Shown here: positions 1 through 8,172 of the stretch, one piece after another | Layout of the letters: every line of letters begins with the position of its first letter | How positions within the stretch are numbered: the first letter of the stretch is position 1 | DNA from: Symbiodinium natans | Taxonomy: Eukaryota; Sar; Dinophyceae; Suessiales; Symbiodiniaceae | Length of the DNA: 64,000 bases | Reading direction: 5' to 3' | Assembly (NCBI GenBank): GCA_905221605.1 | Contig: CAJNDS010002616.1 | Span: 8,096 to 72,095 of the forward strand | Notes under the pieces: generated by a model | The model's input: the letters and a program-made list of their open reading frames with translations, nothing else | Told to the model about the DNA's origin: nothing | Databases searched by the model: none | Program-made: the position numbers and the translations under genes

Positions 1-71
1 AGTCTATGGGGAAGAGGGCGGGGTATGGGTGTAACAACCCCAAGATGTTGGTGGGTCGAACTATCGGCCTG
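1..71 (+). repeat. Truncated right end of the 265-bp inverted-repeat element
   Basis: The first 71 bases repeat positions 1236-1310 almost exactly (AGTCTATGGGGAAGAGGGCG onward, ending in GGTCGAACTATCGGCC). They are the right end of the element seen complete at 1046-1310, cut by the window edge. The only clear change near the terminus is GGCCTGG instead of GGCCCGG. Confidence 0.8.
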
Positions 72-240
72 GCGCAGCATGCGTTTTGGTGGCAAGAGTC
101 TGCTACAAAAAGCACTTGCGGATCGAAGGCAGCATGCGTTTTGGTGGCCAGAGTCTAGCGTGCGTTTTGGTGGCCAGAGTCTGCTTCAAAAAGCGCTTAC
201 GGAAGGCACGCCAAGATCCGTTTGTGAAGTTTCGGCAAGA
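72..240 (+). repeat. Minisatellite, about 50-55 bp unit
   Basis: Tandem copies of a unit built on GCATGCGTTTTGGTGGC followed by AGAGTCTGCT(A/T)CAAAAAG and CTTACGGAAGGCA. The same unit recurs at about 595-780 and 905-1045. Open frames through it are a by-product of the period; I see no gene. Confidence 0.7.
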
Positions 241-247
241 CCAGTGC

Positions 248-452
248 TCCCCCAACGCATGCTGCGCCAGGCCGAAAGTTCGTCGCACTCACAACACAAG
301 ACAAGAAGACAGCAGAAGCCCCCCTCTCCCCCTTAGACTCCTGCACTCCAAGAGCGCCAGGTCCTCCTCCGGAACAATAAAAATAGTATAAGTTTATTCC
401 AGGGGATTAATTCCTCCGCTGGCCAGGCTAGGACAAAGCCATGATGCAGTAC
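248..452 (+). repeat. Diverged relative of the 265-bp element
   Basis: CCAGGCCGAAAGTTCG, AGGTCCTCCTCCGGAACAAT and GGGGATTAATTCCTCCGCT match segments of the 265-bp element (terminal GGGCCGAAAGTTTCG and the internal CCTCCTCCGGGGCTTC / GGGGTATTAATTTCTCCGCT, the latter in inverse orientation). It looks like an old, rearranged family member. Confidence 0.45.
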
Positions 453-714
453 TCCGCTGTCCTCCGTGAACTTTGTCTTGTCAAGAGCGACGAAACTTTA
501 TTCCCGGTCATGCTCCCTAGAAGGCCGTTTCCACTAAAAAAATCTTGCGTCCAGGACCCAAGCTCCGATTTCTGCCTGCGTCTGCGGTCCTTGCTTACGG
601 AAGGCAGCGTGCCTTTTGGTCGCCGGAGTCTGCTTCAAAACGTGTTCTTACGGAAAACAGCATGCGTTTTGGTGGCCAGATCGAGTCTGCTTCAAAAAGT
701 GCTTACGGAAGGCA
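453..714 (+). repeat. Direct duplication, copy 1 (second copy 785-1045)
   Basis: The stretch from CCGCTGTCCTCCGTGAACTT to the GGAAGGCA minisatellite end is repeated 331-332 bases downstream with essentially one difference, an A missing in a run of A. It contains one block of spacer and several minisatellite units, so this is a higher-order duplication. Confidence 0.85.
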
Positions 715-784
715 GCATGCGTTTTGGTGGTAAGAGTCTGCTACAAAAAGCACTTGCGGATCGAAGGCAGCATGCGTTTTGGTG

Positions 785-1045
785 TCCGCTGTCCTCCGTG
801 AACTTTGTCTTGTCAAGAGCGACGAAACTTTATTCCCGGTCATGCTCCCTAGAAGGCCGTTTCCACTAAAAAATCTTGCGTCCAGGACCCAAGCTCCGAT
901 TTCTGCCTGCGTCTGCGGTCCTTGCTTACGGAAGGCAGCGTGCCTTTTGGTCGCCGGAGTCTGCTTCAAAACGTGTTCTTACGGAAAACAGCATGCGTTT
1001 TGGTGGCCAGATCGAGTCTGCTTCAAAAAGTGCTTACGGAAGGCA
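785..1045 (+). repeat. Direct duplication, copy 2
   Basis: Second copy of 453-714. It ends exactly where the 265-bp inverted-repeat element begins, so the element probably inserted into, or abuts, the satellite. Confidence 0.85.
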
Positions 1046-1310
1046 CCCCCGGGCCGAAAGTTTCGACCCACGGCACATGTTGGATGGCACGCAGACAGTG
1101 AAGGCTCCCGCGGAGTAGCGGAGTGCCGAGAAGTAGCGTTTTCCCTACGCCTGCTAGCGGAGAAATTAATACCCCGTTTTGAAAATATAGTACTATAGAA
1201 GCCCCGGAGGAGGCCCCCAGCCCCATTGTGTCAGGAGTCTATGGGGAAGAGGGCGGGGTATGGGTGTAACAACCCCAAGATGTTGGTGGGTCGAACTATC
1301 GGCCCGGCGC
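1046..1310 (+). mobile_element. 265-bp terminal-inverted-repeat element (MITE-like)
   Basis: The left end GGGCCGAAAGTTTCGACCCA and the right end TGGGTCGAACTATCGGCCC are imperfect inverted repeats of about 20 bp. The whole element recurs in inverse orientation at 52040-52306 with few changes; partial copies lie at 1-71 and 26108-26194. It has no coding capacity, so it resembles a non-autonomous DNA transposon. Confidence 0.75.
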
Positions 1311-1505
1311 AGTATATGACCTTGCCCGCTAAATATATTACCTTGCCCACTAAATATATGTTCTTGGCCTTGCCCGCTAAATATATTGCCCGGGCCAGGT
1401 TATATATTTAGCGGGCAAGGTCATATATTTAGCGGGCAAGGTCATATTTTTGGCGGGCAAGGTCATATTTTTCGCGGGCAAGGTCATATATTTAGTGGGC
1501 AAGGT
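1311..1505 (+). repeat. 21-bp satellite arranged as inverted arms
   Basis: The right arm (1397-1505) has period 21 with core GCGGGCAAGGTCATATATTT. The left arm (1312-1390) holds the same motif inverted (CCTTGCCCGCTAAATATAT). The two arms face each other around 1391, so the block could fold as a hairpin. Confidence 0.8.
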
Positions 1506-1642
1506 TCCCCCCCCCCCACCCCCCCCCTCCTCCCCCCATCCCTTCCACCCCCCCCCCCCCGCCCCCCCCCCCCCCCTCCCCACCCCCCCTTTCCATCCAC
1601 ACCCCCACGCCCCCCACCCCCCCTCAACCCCCCCCCCAAAAA
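1506..1642 (+). repeat. Poly-C low-complexity tract
   Basis: About 135 bases almost entirely C with scattered A/T. It separates two satellites. Long open frames on either strand here are compositional. Confidence 0.9.
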
Positions 1643-2270
1643 GCAGGATGCTAGTTGAACACGCTCGGTCCCCAAGAAGCAGGATGCTAGTTGAACACGC
1701 GCGGTCCCCAAAAAGCACGGATGCTAGTTGAACACGCTCGGTCTCCAAAAAACACGGATGCTAGTTGAACACGCTCGGTCTCCAAGAAGCGAGGATGCTA
1801 GTTGAACACACTCGGTCCCCAAAAAGCACGGATGCTAGTTGAACACGCTCGGTCGCCAAAAAGCAGGATGCTAGTTGAACACGCTCGGTCCCCAAAAAGC
1901 ACGGATGCTAGTTGAACACGCTCGGTCGCCAAAAAGCTGGATGCTAGTTGAACACGCTCGGTCCCCAAAAAGCACGGATGCTAGTTGAACACGCTCGGTC
2001 GCCAAAAAGCAGGATGCTAGTTGAACACGATCGGTCCGCAAAAAGCAAGGATGCTTGTTGAACACGCTCGGTCTCCAAGAAGCGAGGATGCTAGTTGAAC
2101 ACGCTCGGTCCCCAAAAAGCAGGATGCTAGTTGAACACGCTCGGTCCCCAAAAAGCAGGATGCTAGTTGAACACGCTCGGTCCCCGATGCTAGTTGAACA
2201 CGCTCGGTCCCCAAGAAGCGAGGATGCTAGTTGAACATGGTCGGTCTTCAAGAAGCGATGATGCTAGTTG
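1643..2270 (+). repeat. About 36-bp minisatellite, about 17 copies
   Basis: The unit reads AAGCAGGATGCTAGTTGAAC then ACGCTCGGTCCCCAAA, with units of roughly 25-37 bp differing by single bases and small indels. The continuous minus-strand open frame (repeating DRACSTSI) is an effect of the near multiple-of-three period. Confidence 0.9.
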
Positions 2271-2289
2271 TTCTCAATGGTTTTGACCC

Positions 2290-2378
2290 CGTACCTTGCC
2301 TAAATCCACTAAGGTTTTTGCCCAGATCCACGAAGGTTTTTGCCCAAATCCACGAAGGTTTTTGCCCAAATCCACGAA
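2290..2378 (+). repeat. 22-bp tandem repeat
   Basis: About four copies of CCAAATCCACGAAGGTTTTT with a short linker, next to the 36-bp minisatellite. Confidence 0.8.
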
Positions 2379-2414
2379 GTGGTTTAACATTTAAATATAT
2401 ATAGTAGGAGAGGT

Positions 2415-2578
2415 AAGCATTCACTAGTTGAGCAGCTTTCAAGGCCATAGGGGAATCGGGAAGGAACGTAGCTGCCCAGAGAGGAGGAGGATTAGATTAT
2501 TTTCCTAATGGTGTGGGACCCAATGGGCTGGTGGGTATTCCCCTATGGCCTTGAAAGCTGCTCAACTAGTGAATGCTT
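2415..2578. mobile_element. 164-bp element with 42-bp perfect inverted arms
   Basis: The left arm (2415-2456, starting AAGCATTCACTAGTTGAGCA) is matched base for base by the right arm (2537-2578, ending ACTAGTGAATGCTT). The 80-bp centre has no gene. The perfect arms suggest a recently active foldback/MITE element. I saw no second copy here. Confidence 0.8.
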
Positions 2579-2796
2579 GGACCAGAGATGCTGAACCCTA
2601 AGCCCTAAACCCTAAGCGCGAAGCTCGCTTACGCATGCATCTTTTGGCGCCGAGATCCCGAATTTTGGAAGCCTAAAACCCCCCAAAACAGCAAACTTGC
2701 TGGCTCACCCCACCTCCACCCCCCTAGCCCCCCCCCGCCCTACTCTCCCCCCCTAAACCCTAAACCCTAAACCCTAAAACCCCCCCCAGCCCGGCC

Positions 2797-2887
2797 TGAT
2801 TTGACCGGGGTGTAAGCCTTTCCAGGCGGCCGCTGCAGCGCAGGCGTCATAAATCGAGGCGGTTTGGCTCAAGCACAGAGTGGTCTC
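2797..2887 (-). CDS. Probable internal exon, unknown protein
   Basis: Open minus-strand frame (contains TLCLSQTASIYDACA and AWKGLHPG). The edges fit dinoflagellate splicing: acceptor CCTAAACCAAG|GAG with the telomeric motif just upstream, donor ATCAG|GCCGGG (a GC donor). No family recognised. Confidence 0.6.
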
Positions 2888-2906
2888 CTTGGTTTAGGGT
2901 GACAGA

Positions 2907-3013
2907 TTGGGATGTTCCCCTCCTATAGGAAAACAGTCCTTCATGGGACTTATAGTACCCCCTAATTATGACAATCCCTATGAAGGACTGCTAGTAAAAG
3001 GGGAACATCCCAA
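2907..3013. mobile_element. Hairpin MITE family 1, copy A
   Basis: 107-bp palindromic element. Termini TTGGGATGTTCCCC and GGGGAACATCCCAA; the inner arms AACAGTCCTTCATGGG and ATGAAGGACTG also pair. Other members: 17246, 23156, 25461, and partial ones at 17902, 54841 and 55554. Confidence 0.85.
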
Positions 3014-3110
3014 GTGATAAAGTTTCGGGTTGCATATTGGGGGTTGGGTGACTCCTTCAGCAGGGTTGGCCGCAGAAACCATTAAACACTTAAGCTGCGG
3101 GCTTCGACAT

Positions 3111-3206
3111 CCTAAGCCCTAAGCCCTAAGCCCTAAACCCTAAACCCTAAACCCTAAACCCTCAGCCCTAAGCCCTAAGCCCTAAACCCTAAACCCTAAA
3201 CCCTAC
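3111..3206 (+). repeat. CCCTAAA telomeric-type tract with AAGCCCT variants
   Basis: Two stretches of CCCTAAA mixed with CCCTAAG, typical of the roughly 100 interstitial tracts in the window. Only the longest or oddest of the others are listed separately. Confidence 0.95.
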
Positions 3207-3222
3207 ACGTTGCAGCCCCAAG

Positions 3223-3312
3223 TCATGAGAGGGCTTCGGCTTCGAAGTCTGGTGCAGACCAGGCGGCGGTGCCATCCACCATGGTCAGCTGGTAAGTAAC
3301 AGAACCGGCATC
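3223..3312 (-). CDS. Probable exon (possibly terminal), unknown protein
   Basis: Minus-strand frame with GSVTYQLTMVDGTAAWSAPD. The acceptor is TTGCGCAAG|GAT, next to the TTTAGGG array at 3321. It ends at a TGA (3223-3225) unless spliced just before it. No family recognised. Confidence 0.6.
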   Translation of the reverse strand, partial: DAGSVTYQLTMVDGTAAWSAPDFEAEALS

Positions 3313-3320
3313 CTTGCGTA

Positions 3321-3422
3321 GGGTTTAGGGTTTAGGGTTTAGGGTTTAGGGTTTAGGGTTAGGGTTTAGGGTTTAGGGTTCAAAATTTGGGGTTTAGGGT
3401 TTAGGGTTCAGGGTTTAGGGTT
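3321..3422 (+). repeat. TTTAGGG telomeric array, slightly degenerate
   Basis: About fourteen near-perfect TTTAGGG units with one GGTTAGGG and a CAAAATTTGGGG break. It lies directly upstream, in coding sense, of the exon at 3223-3312. Confidence 0.95.
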
Positions 3423-3776
3423 CCCTTAACCCCTGACGCCCTAAACGCTTTGGGGGGGGCGTGGCGTGCTGATGCAGGGGCCTAAATTACAAATCTTATT
3501 CCCTTCCGAACCCCGTTTATAGATATTGTTGCATCAGAAAAACAAACCCCCCACCCCGCTCCCACGTGGCCCACATGCCTTCTAGTCAAATGCCAACCCC
3601 TTCATTACCACAGGGGTGCCTGGCGTGGCTTTGGATAGGAGAATCACCTTGCAAACAAAAAACCATAAAGTCAAAGCACCCTAAATCCTAAATCCCCAAA
3701 TCCCTAAACCCTAAACCCCAAATCCCTACATCCCTAAGCATCCTCTAAACCACCTTGCATCAAGAGTATCTGGGTA

Positions 3777-3876
3777 TTTCCCAAAATAGGGGGACCCTGT
3801 TTATACCACAAATAGAGTCGAATCCGCTTAAAGGGACCCCCCAAAAAGGGTCCCCCCTATTTTAGGAAACCCTCAT
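3777..3876. mobile_element. 100-bp hairpin element, family 5
   Basis: Left TTTCCCAAAATAGGGGGACC and right GGGTCCCCCCTATTTTAGGA are inverted repeats. An internal piece (CTTAAAGGGACCCCCC) recurs at 6484-6500 and a terminus-like piece at 52013-52035. Confidence 0.65.
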
Positions 3877-4077
3877 ATGTTTCTCTGTGAAAGAATACAA
3901 GAAGGCGTCTTGGCAGACTAATGCGCGCTCGCAAAGCGCGCTTCCACTTGGAACGCCCTAACAAACCCGAAACTCTAAACCCTAAACCCTAAGCCCAGAC
4001 CTAAACCCAAACCCCCCCCCCCGCCCCTCCCCCCCAAAAAAAAAATGATGTGACGGTTTCCCCCCCCCCCCCCCCCG

Positions 4078-4134
4078 CCACTCCTCAATAAGCTTCTTGC
4101 CACTCGCGACCTGGGCGGAAGTTGATGTCTCGGA
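4078..4134 (-). CDS. Probable short exon, unknown protein
   Basis: Minus-strand frame with SETSTSAQVASGKKLIEEW. Acceptor ATGCAG|AGC, likely donor GAGTG|GCGGGG. It lies between poly-C and a telomere-rich tract. Confidence 0.5.
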
Positions 4135-4423
4135 GCTCTGCATGGGGTTTCGGGTTCAGGGTTTAGGGTTTAGGGTTTGGGGTTTCGGGTTCAGGTTTCT
4201 TTGCTTGAGGGCTGAGGGTTTTGGGGCGGTGTTCGGTGTTTTGGGGGTCCGAGGGTTGTTGTTGAAATCTTGGGCTTTTAGACGGATTGGGGTTCAGGGT
4301 TTGGGATTGGCATCTTTTTTTGTTTTTTGTTTATTTTAATGTTAGGGTTGAGAATGGCTTGAGAGGCCTTATGGTTTTCCGGAGTTGTAGGGGTTCGGCG
4401 TCTATATGGGTTTGGGAGCCCAG

Positions 4424-4471
4424 GGGAACTAAAGGTTAACCTTCGGGACTGTAAGAGGATTCTATTGCCCC
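4424..4471. repeat. Family 4 dispersed repeat, copy 1
   Basis: GGAACTAAAGGTTAACCTTC followed by GGATTCTATTGCCCC matches 40791-40843 (GGAACTAAAGGCTAACCTTT, GGATTCTACTACCCC). The right side is cut by a telomeric tract. Confidence 0.6.
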
Positions 4472-4604
4472 TAAACCCGAAACAATAAACCCTGAACAAT
4501 AATTAAATCCTAAACCCTAAACCCTAAACGCTAAACCCTAAACCCTAAACCCTAAACCCTGAACCCTAAACCCTAAACCCTAAACCCTATCCCTATTCTA
4601 CTAC

Positions 4605-4743
4605 CAAGCCCAAACGGAGCCTTCCGGGCGGCGGCCGCGTAGAGGTGACGTTTGTAAGCATCGCGGCCGGGTCGGTCGAAGCTGGCACCCGAGCCCATGG
4701 CACAGCGCGGTCCGAGTCCGGCTTTGGGTGAAAGCTTTGACCC
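4605..4743 (-). CDS. Probable internal exon, unknown protein
   Basis: Minus-strand frame with CAMGSGASFDRPGRDAYKRH and a run of alanines. Acceptor CTTAG|GGGTCAAAG, donor GGCTTG|GTAGTAG. Flanked on both sides by CCCTAAA arrays. The codon pattern is clearly protein-like; no family recognised. Confidence 0.65.
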
Positions 4744-4749
4744 CTAAGC

Positions 4750-4858
4750 AGACCGAAACCCTAAACCCTAAACCCTAAACCCTAGACCCTAATAAACCCT
4801 AAACCCTAAACCCTAAACCCTAGACCCTAAACCCTAAACCCTAAACCCTAAACCCTAT
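4750..4858 (+). repeat. CCCTAAA telomeric array
   Basis: About fifteen CCCTAAA units with a few CCCTAGA variants, between two predicted exons. In coding sense it reads TTTAGGG. Confidence 0.95.
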
Positions 4859-4864
4859 CTAAAC

Positions 4865-4930
4865 TCTGGCGGAAGGACGTAAGGTCGCCGTTTGCGGCCG
4901 AGGCTTGGGGGTCCATAGTTGTAAAGCCAT
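4865..4930 (-). CDS. Probable internal exon, unknown protein
   Basis: Minus-strand frame with TTMDPQASAANGDLTSFRQS. Acceptor TTTTGCAAG|ATG, donor CCAGA|GTTTAGATAGGG, so the donor GT belongs to a telomere-like GTTTAG. Confidence 0.55.
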
Positions 4931-5011
4931 CTTGCAAAACATCGCAGGCGTGCACGGCGTATGTGCACAAGATGTGTATGCATACATCAACAAAAGTACC
5001 ATCATGTAAGA

Positions 5012-5080
5012 CAAAATACATACATACATACATATATACATACATATATCTATATATATATATAGATATATCTGTATGTA
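5012..5080 (+). repeat. (CATA)n/(TA)n microsatellite
   Basis: CATACATACATACATATATA grading into TATATATATATATAG. Similar tracts occur at 39379, 44521, 44880, 45540 and 63472, all between exon islands. Confidence 0.9.
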
Positions 5081-5401
5081 TATGTACAAATATGTAATCA
5101 TGTGTACATCTAATGATGTGGCATGACTTTTGCATCGAGCTGAAGGCATGTTCTATTCTTTCTGGCTCCGAAAGCGCTGGTGTTCCCAAAAGATGTTCTC
5201 TAAGGCATTGACTGCAGGGATGGCAGCCAGGCCTGGTGAGAAAGAGAGCTGCCTGGAGAGTTACATGTGGAGTAACTCCGGAGTCCCAGGCTTATACAAA
5301 AGAACTCAGTTTTCGAGGGTGGGCGCTGTCCTAGGCATGGCAGACCGTTCTTTACAAGTGTTCTGTACAAGTCTGCTCTGGTTCCCAGGTCACCTTCTCA
5401 G

Positions 5402-5941
5402 TCACGCACCCCCGCAGCCGCAGCCGTAGGCAAGGCTGTGCCGGCCCTCCTGGGCCGTTTTCATAAGCACCTTCACGGTACGTGAGCCCATCATGGCCCC
5501 TAGCATTGCCCGCCGGAGAGTCTGCTCCACTGAGGTTCGCTGCAGCTTGTAGTCCGCGAAGGGGCACGAGCCCAGCTTCTCCGCGGGTGACGGCATCAGC
5601 CGCCGCGCGTTCTCCGGCACGGCCTCTGCCGCAAAGTGGGGTCGCTTCAGCTCGGGCCCGAGAGAGGTGTGGATGAAAACGCCTGCCGGGTCCAGAAAGA
5701 CGTAGTGCGGGGTGAGGGCACTAAAGCAGAAGCGCCAATATTGCCCAGAAGGAGCCGGAGGGATCCGCAAATGGCCACAGGAACCATCCGGGAAGACCAT
5801 GAAGAAGTGGATGTCTTGACACTGCCGAAGCACAGCAAAACTTTCATCCACTCCTTCTCCATTGTCGGAACAATTGACGTGCAAGCCGTTCACTGCTGCA
5901 TTGATCATTCGGACCATGCCACCAGCAGCCAGCTGTAGCTC
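5402..5941 (-). CDS. Last exon of a host gene, unknown protein
   Basis: The longest host exon here, about 180 codons on the minus strand ending at TGA 5402-5404. From the acceptor CCCCAAAAG|GAG at 5941/5942 it reads ELQLAAGGMVRMINAAVN, then contains VDESFAVLRQCQDIHFFMVF, SGQYWRFCFSALTPHYVFLD and GAMMGSRTVKVLMKTA, and ends in a Gly/Cys-rich tail. The composition is that of a folded soluble protein; no family recognised. Joining it in phase 0 to the upstream exon at 6066-6446 removes a 124-bp intron containing a degenerate telomeric tract. It could splice again before the TGA, so its terminal status is likely but not certain. Confidence 0.7.
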   Translation of the reverse strand, partial: ELQLAAGGMVRMINAAVNGLHVNCSDNGEGVDESFAVLRQCQDIHFFMVFPDGSCGHLRIPPAPSGQYWRFCFSALTPHYVFLDPAGVFIHTSLGPELKRPHFAAEAVPENARRLMPSPAEKLGSCPFADYKLQRTSVEQTLRRAMLGAMMGSRTVKVLMKTAQEGRHSLAYGCGCGGA

Positions 5942-6065
5942 CTTTTGGGGTTTAGGGTTTAAAGTTTCGGGTTTACACTTGAATCAAGAAGCGGAAAAAC
6001 AGGGTGCCGCTGGGCTATCAAGGCTCCAATTGCCCTCCGTCTGCGCAGTGGGGCTGCCGGCCGGC
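5942..6065 (-). other. Proposed 124-bp intron with GC donor and telomeric remnant
   Basis: On the coding strand it starts KEE-side GAG|GCCGGCC and ends CCCTAAACCCCAAAAG|GAG. Both edges leave AG before and G after the cut, the dinoflagellate AG|G pattern. The last 25 bases are a CCCTAAA remnant. Confidence 0.55.
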
Positions 6066-6446
6066 CTCCTTGATCTCCTCAAGCAGCTGCTTCATGTCAG
6101 GAGCAAAGGCTTCCATGATGGCATCGCGCTGCGAAGAGATGTCCAAGACAGCGTCTGAACTTGCCAGCAACTTCGAGACAGCTGGTGCCAGAGCTGGTAT
6201 GGGGACGCACATCAAGCGTGCCCCAATGGTGCTCAATCGAGAGTTGACATCATGGATTCCCAGCAACGAAGGCTGGGAGTCGTCAAACTCGAGGGAAGGA
6301 GGAGATGGATCCATGGCGACTGAGAGCAGCTGGGCAGCCCTGTGTGTCAACCCTGCTCCGAGCGGAAAGGTCTGCTGCAAAGTTTCACCGTCCTTGCCAA
6401 TCGACTTCCACTTCAACGCAGTATGGGACAGACGACCGGATGAGAC
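6066..6446 (-). CDS. Penultimate exon of the same host gene
   Basis: Open minus-strand frame of about 127 codons. It reads IVTFVSSGRLSHTALKWKSI at its start, then QLLSVAMDPSPPSLEFDDSQ, GARLMCVPIPALAPAVSKLL and APDMKQLLEEIKE at its end. The upstream boundary is probably GACGAGAG|ATC near 6446, because an in-frame TGA lies just beyond. The C-terminal part looks helical and amphipathic. With 5402-5941 it gives at least 300 codons of one protein; earlier exons are not identified. No function can be assigned. Confidence 0.7.
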
Positions 6447-7211
6447 AAAGGTAACGATCTCTCGTCATGTCAGAATAGGATCCCCTTAAAGGGACCCCCC
6501 CCCCAAAGGGTAGGAAACCCCCTAAATAGCTAAGCCTGTAAGCCCCAAAGCTGATATAAACCCTAAGGCCAGCTCATGACGTGCCATACACTGAAAGAAA
6601 GGTTTCAAGAGTTCAGGGCAGTGGGACGTTTGAAGTCCCCTTGCAGGTTTGGGCCGTCGAGTTCACTATTTCGTAGCCCCAGAAGGGCCCTCGCATCTTC
6701 TCGAAAAGACCTACGACCATGTGCATGCGAACGCCTAGATGGGTGATCCGTAAAGCCCTAAAGCCCTAAGCGAGCATGACATGTGCTTGACGAAATCCCC
6801 TGCCTGGTTAGGCCATTTGCTTGCTTGTTAAAACCCTAAACGCCAAGCCCTAAGCTCTAAATCGTGAAGTCTGTCAGTTCGAAAGGGATTCTCCAAGGGC
6901 TGATCATATCTCATCTGAATAGCTACTTGAAGGGCTGATTCAAGTCTTGGAGGGTTTTCAGGGGTTGTGGCTGATTTTGGATAACATGTAGTTGGGCACT
7001 TGCCTTGCTTAAATTCGGACCGTCAAGACTTTGGGCCATGGGGCCCACATGCGCAGACGGGGTTTAGGACCCTTGTGCCTGTTTCGGGGCCGTTCCATCG
7101 TCCCATCGTCCCAGCTCAACCTCCGTGCGTGTGGCACGCCGTTTTGCTTCCGCCCCATCGGACTGATCATCCTCGGCACAACGAATATCTTCGACTGTGT
7201 CGTTTCAGCTG

Positions 7212-7307
7212 CTTGGAGGTTCATGGTACAGATGAACGAATTATAACTGCACTTATAACCCACTTATACAATTATAACTGGTTAATAAATACCATGAACC
7301 TCCGAGT
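7212..7307. mobile_element. Hairpin MITE family 2, copy 1
   Basis: Ends CTTGGAGGTTCATGGTAC and TACCATGAACCTCCGAGT are inverted repeats, and the centre also pairs (TTATAACTG...). Other copies: 7402, 22044, 23802, 24637, 39589 and 63217. Confidence 0.8.
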
Positions 7308-7401
7308 GGTGCCGCTTCGGGTATCTCCAAAAAGCACCAGACGTGCTGGGCCCGGCGGGCTGCCTGATGTTTTCTCATTCAAGGCACCTCTTGGGACAGC
7401 A

Positions 7402-7586
7402 ACTTGGAGGTTCATGGGTACTTATAGCCCCAATTCAGGGTTTAGGGTTTAGGGCTACTGGAGGTTCATGGGTACTAAAAACCACATTTTTGAAAATCTA
7501 CTTATACCCTACTTAGGGGAACTTAGGGGGCTTCGAAGAAAGTACACTTATGATTTGGGGTTATAAGTACCTCTGAACCTCCAAGT
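7402..7586. mobile_element. Hairpin MITE family 2, copy 2, interrupted by telomeric repeat
   Basis: Ends ACTTGGAGGTTCATGGGTAC and GTACCTCTGAACCTCCAAGT. Inside the left arm lies CAGGGTTTAGGGTTTAGGG, followed by a second partial left end (CTGGAGGTTCATGGGTACT). The telomeric motif therefore sits inside a rearranged element. Confidence 0.75.
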
Positions 7587-7672
7587 ACAGTTTTACATAA
7601 ACGTTGCTCAGGCTCCTGCTGCAGCAACTGCACAAAAAATGGCGATCCGCGTGTCTGGAGATTTCTCAGAGA

Positions 7673-7801
7673 GCCATCTGAAGTAGGGCTTATGTTTCTT
7701 GTACCCCCAAAAGGACACCTAGTATATATACACCCACCAATACTAAAAAGGAACCTTGTGTACACTCACCAAAAGCAGTAGTATAAGCCCTGAGTCATAT
7801 A
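7673..7801. mobile_element. Hairpin element family 3, copy 1
   Basis: ATCTGAAGTAGGGCTTATGT on the left and ATAAGCCCTGAGTCATAT on the right are inverted; the interior has TATATACACCCACCAATACT. It matches 47049-47171 over most of its length, and a half copy starts near 39749. Confidence 0.65.
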
Positions 7802-7951
7802 AACAACTGCATGTCGGCAAGTGTTCGCAGCACGTGTAGGATGTGTCTTTGCGAATAAGGGCTTTAAGGTTTGGGGTTTGCGTAGGCTTCAGAGCCCCAG
7901 ACATACCAAGGTCGTTGAACATCACTCTGCTCGGTCTAGAGTCCGAGCTAA

Positions 7952-8066
7952 ACCCCTAAACCCCTAAACCCCTAAACCCCTGAATGCTAAGGACACTCCG
8001 AAACCCTAAACCCTAAACCTTAAACCCTAAACCCTAAACCCTAAACCCTAAACCCTAAACCCTAAA
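7952..8066 (+). repeat. CCCTAAA array with CCCCTAAA variant start
   Basis: Four CCCCTAAA units, then about eleven CCCTAAA units up to the donor side of the next exon. Confidence 0.95.
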
Positions 8067-8067
8067 C

Positions 8068-8172
8068 CGAAGTACAGCCTTGCACTCCAGACCACCGCTG
8101 GGCGGACGAAACGGGAACGGTGGAGCCCCTGAGAAGCTGCGAGCGGCTTGAGGTGGCTGGTTGCACGACTGG
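8068..8172 (-). CDS. Probable exon, unknown protein
   Basis: Minus-strand frame with SCNQPPQAARSFSGAPPFPF, a Pro/Ala/Ser-rich disordered-like piece. The donor is CTTCG|GTTTAGGG: the GT is the first base pair of the telomeric array that follows. Confidence 0.6.

Noticed and set aside
1480-1750. Pro- and Gly-rich frames over poly-C (also 51206-51605 and 52734-53070)
   Set aside because: They are produced by homopolymer or short-period repeats on either strand.
1643-2270. CRISPR-like array (36-bp period)
   Set aside because: The units are contiguous minisatellite copies with no unique spacers, in a eukaryotic setting.
2867-2879. Relic of the dinoflagellate spliced leader (TTTGGCTCAAG)
   Set aside because: Only 11 bases match the leader's 3' end and they lie inside a good minus-strand exon; probably chance.
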